From assembly GCA_041674745.1 (NCBI GenBank), contig JBAYVD010000001.1, forward strand, positions 186,001 to 250,000: a stretch of DNA of 64,000 nt. The letters run 5' to 3'. The notes under the pieces were generated by a model. The model did not search any database and had not been told where the DNA came from. It saw only the letters and a list, made by a program, of their open reading frames with translations. The DNA is from UBA2040 sp041674745 (GTDB taxonomy: Bacteria; Bacteroidota; Bacteroidia; Flavobacteriales_D; Crocinitomicaceae). Position 1 is the stretch's first letter, and every line of letters starts with the position of its first letter. The translations under genes were made by a program, and so were the position numbers. This document shows positions 63,145-64,000 of this stretch, piece after piece.

Positions 63145-64000
63145 ATGAATCACAAACTTTTCTTGATCCTTTTCTTTTTTCCTGTAATCGTTTTTTCGCA
63201 AGAAATCTTGAAGGAAAATTTGAGTAAAAAAGTCAATCTTTATTACGATTACAACAAAACCCAAACCCAAGCTTCCGGATATTACTACAAAGACGAATTG
63301 GGCGAGACCAATGAGAAACACGGTCACTGGAAGTACTTTGATCGAGCGGGAAATCTCGAAGAAGAACGCGATTATTACCGAGACGCCTTGAACGGTAGGG
63401 TGCAAATGTATTTTCCCAATAAAAAACCGCGTAGCGAGGGTTATTTTAAATTTGAAAAGCAAGATTCTGTCTACCGTGAATGGTATGAAAATGGAAATTT
63501 AGCCGTTCAAGGCGATTATCAACTCGATCAACCGGTTGGAAAATGGGAATATTTTTACCGTGATGGTCGCTTGAAATCCGTTGAAGAAGTATTGGATGGA
63601 GTGAATTATTTGCAGTTTTTTTACTTACCGGATTCCATGCATACACAGATTTTGAAGGATGGAAATGGGGAATTAAGAACCTTTTTCACCTCAGGATCTT
63701 TGAAGGAAATTTACAGTTACAAAAATGGTTTGAAAAACGGAAGTTTTGAAGAATACAGTCCAATGGGCTACTTGATGCTGACGGGTGCATTCAAAGAAGG
63801 CATCAAAGAGGGTGAATGGCAATATGCTTATTACACGGGCCAATTGGAAAAAATCAGCCACTACAAAAATGGTGCGCTGGAAGGCGACTACAAGTATTTC
63901 TATGACAATGGCAAAGTAAATGTGGAAGGTCAGTACCAAGACGGGAAAAAATTTGGAAAATGGACCTGGTACAACAACCAAGGTCAAAAAGACCAAGAAG
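63145..64000 (+). CDS. YwqK/MORN-repeat secreted protein (3' end outside window)
   Basis: At least 285 residues. Signal peptide (LFLILFFFPVIVFSQ), then about nine repeats of the form GxWxYFYxxGxLxxxxxYxxG: HGHWKYFDRAGNL, VGKWEYFYRDGRLKSV, KNGSFEEYSPMGYL, KEGEWQYAYYTGQLEKI, EGDYKYFYDNGKVNVEGQYQ and KFGKWTWYNNQGQ. This is the MORN/YwqK-type repeat (also called toxin-antitoxin YwqK antitoxin) common in Bacteroidota. Probably periplasmic or on the surface. The frame stays open at 64000. Confidence 0.85.
   Translation, partial: MNHKLFLILFFFPVIVFSQEILKENLSKKVNLYYDYNKTQTQASGYYYKDELGETNEKHGHWKYFDRAGNLEEERDYYRDALNGRVQMYFPNKKPRSEGYFKFEKQDSVYREWYENGNLAVQGDYQLDQPVGKWEYFYRDGRLKSVEEVLDGVNYLQFFYLPDSMHTQILKDGNGELRTFFTSGSLKEIYSYKNGLKNGSFEEYSPMGYLMLTGAFKEGIKEGEWQYAYYTGQLEKISHYKNGALEGDYKYFYDNGKVNVEGQYQDGKKFGKWTWYNNQGQKDQE

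Noticed and set aside
1..64000. CRISPR array, prophage, insertion sequence or rRNA operon
   Set aside because: No evenly spaced direct repeats, phage structural genes, transposase or rRNA sequences were found anywhere in the window.

Overview
The window is a chromosomal segment of a member of the Bacteroidota, most likely order Flavobacteriales (Fluviicola/Crocinitomicaceae-like; the family-level guess is weak). The support is: type IX secretion (T9SS) C-terminal sorting domains on three proteins, a gliding-motility-associated C-terminal domain with PKD repeats, DUF4271, DUF5686 and DUF983 proteins, AT-rich DNA, little sign of Shine-Dalgarno use, and several promoters of the Bacteroidota type (TTG, about 18-21 nt, TAnnTTTG). 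I see no prophage, insertion sequence, CRISPR array or rRNA operon. Most of the window reads as core genome with short accessory insertions.

Layout. 1-8.4 kb: the start of ruvA behind maeB, a secreted Omp28-like protein, a class III-type sirtuin without zinc cysteines, hemD with DUF4271, and glutaryl-CoA dehydrogenase. 8.5-16 kb: a palindromic intergenic element, recJ, a secreted protein, DUF983, a GxxExxY gene broken by one stop codon, and a type 2 isoleucyl-tRNA synthetase with a swapped GxHH signature. 16-24 kb: two lone small genes, a tandem pair of secreted S41 peptidases, and a sulfide-oxidation pair (sulfide:quinone oxidoreductase and a persulfide dioxygenase-rhodanese fusion) whose promoters share a palindrome. 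24-30 kb: a MarR-regulated tripartite RND efflux operon. 30-33 kb: a large membrane protein joining a degenerate metalloprotease-like region to an alpha/beta-hydrolase. 33-36 kb: a membrane-sensor, histidine kinase and response regulator cluster, then tRNA-Met. 36-47.8 kb: heme A synthase homologue, an SDR-like protein, a PKD/T9SS protein, DUF5686, a radical SAM protein, a DEAD-box helicase, a collagen-like protein and a T9SS protein. 48-52.8 kb: FkbM methyltransferase, flippase, chain-length regulator and O-antigen ligase/polymerase (surface polysaccharide), then tRNA-Leu. 53-64 kb: fatty acid hydroxylase, PAS-LuxR regulator, a membrane-anchored DnaC-like ATPase, hutI, a VOC protein, an AAA/DUF4143 ATPase coupled to an AddB-like nuclease, an acidic protein, a LysE exporter and the start of a YwqK/MORN-repeat protein.

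Most worth following up: the pseudo-metalloprotease/hydrolase fusion (29996-32623); the GxHH isoleucyl-tRNA synthetase, a change linked in the literature to mupirocin hyper-resistance; the shared operator of the sulfide genes; the membrane-anchored DnaC-like ATPase; the ATPase/AddB coupling; and a GC-rich TTTGCACCC promoter extension shared by both tRNA genes and ileS, which could mark growth-rate-controlled promoters. Everything here comes from reading the sequence; no database search was run.
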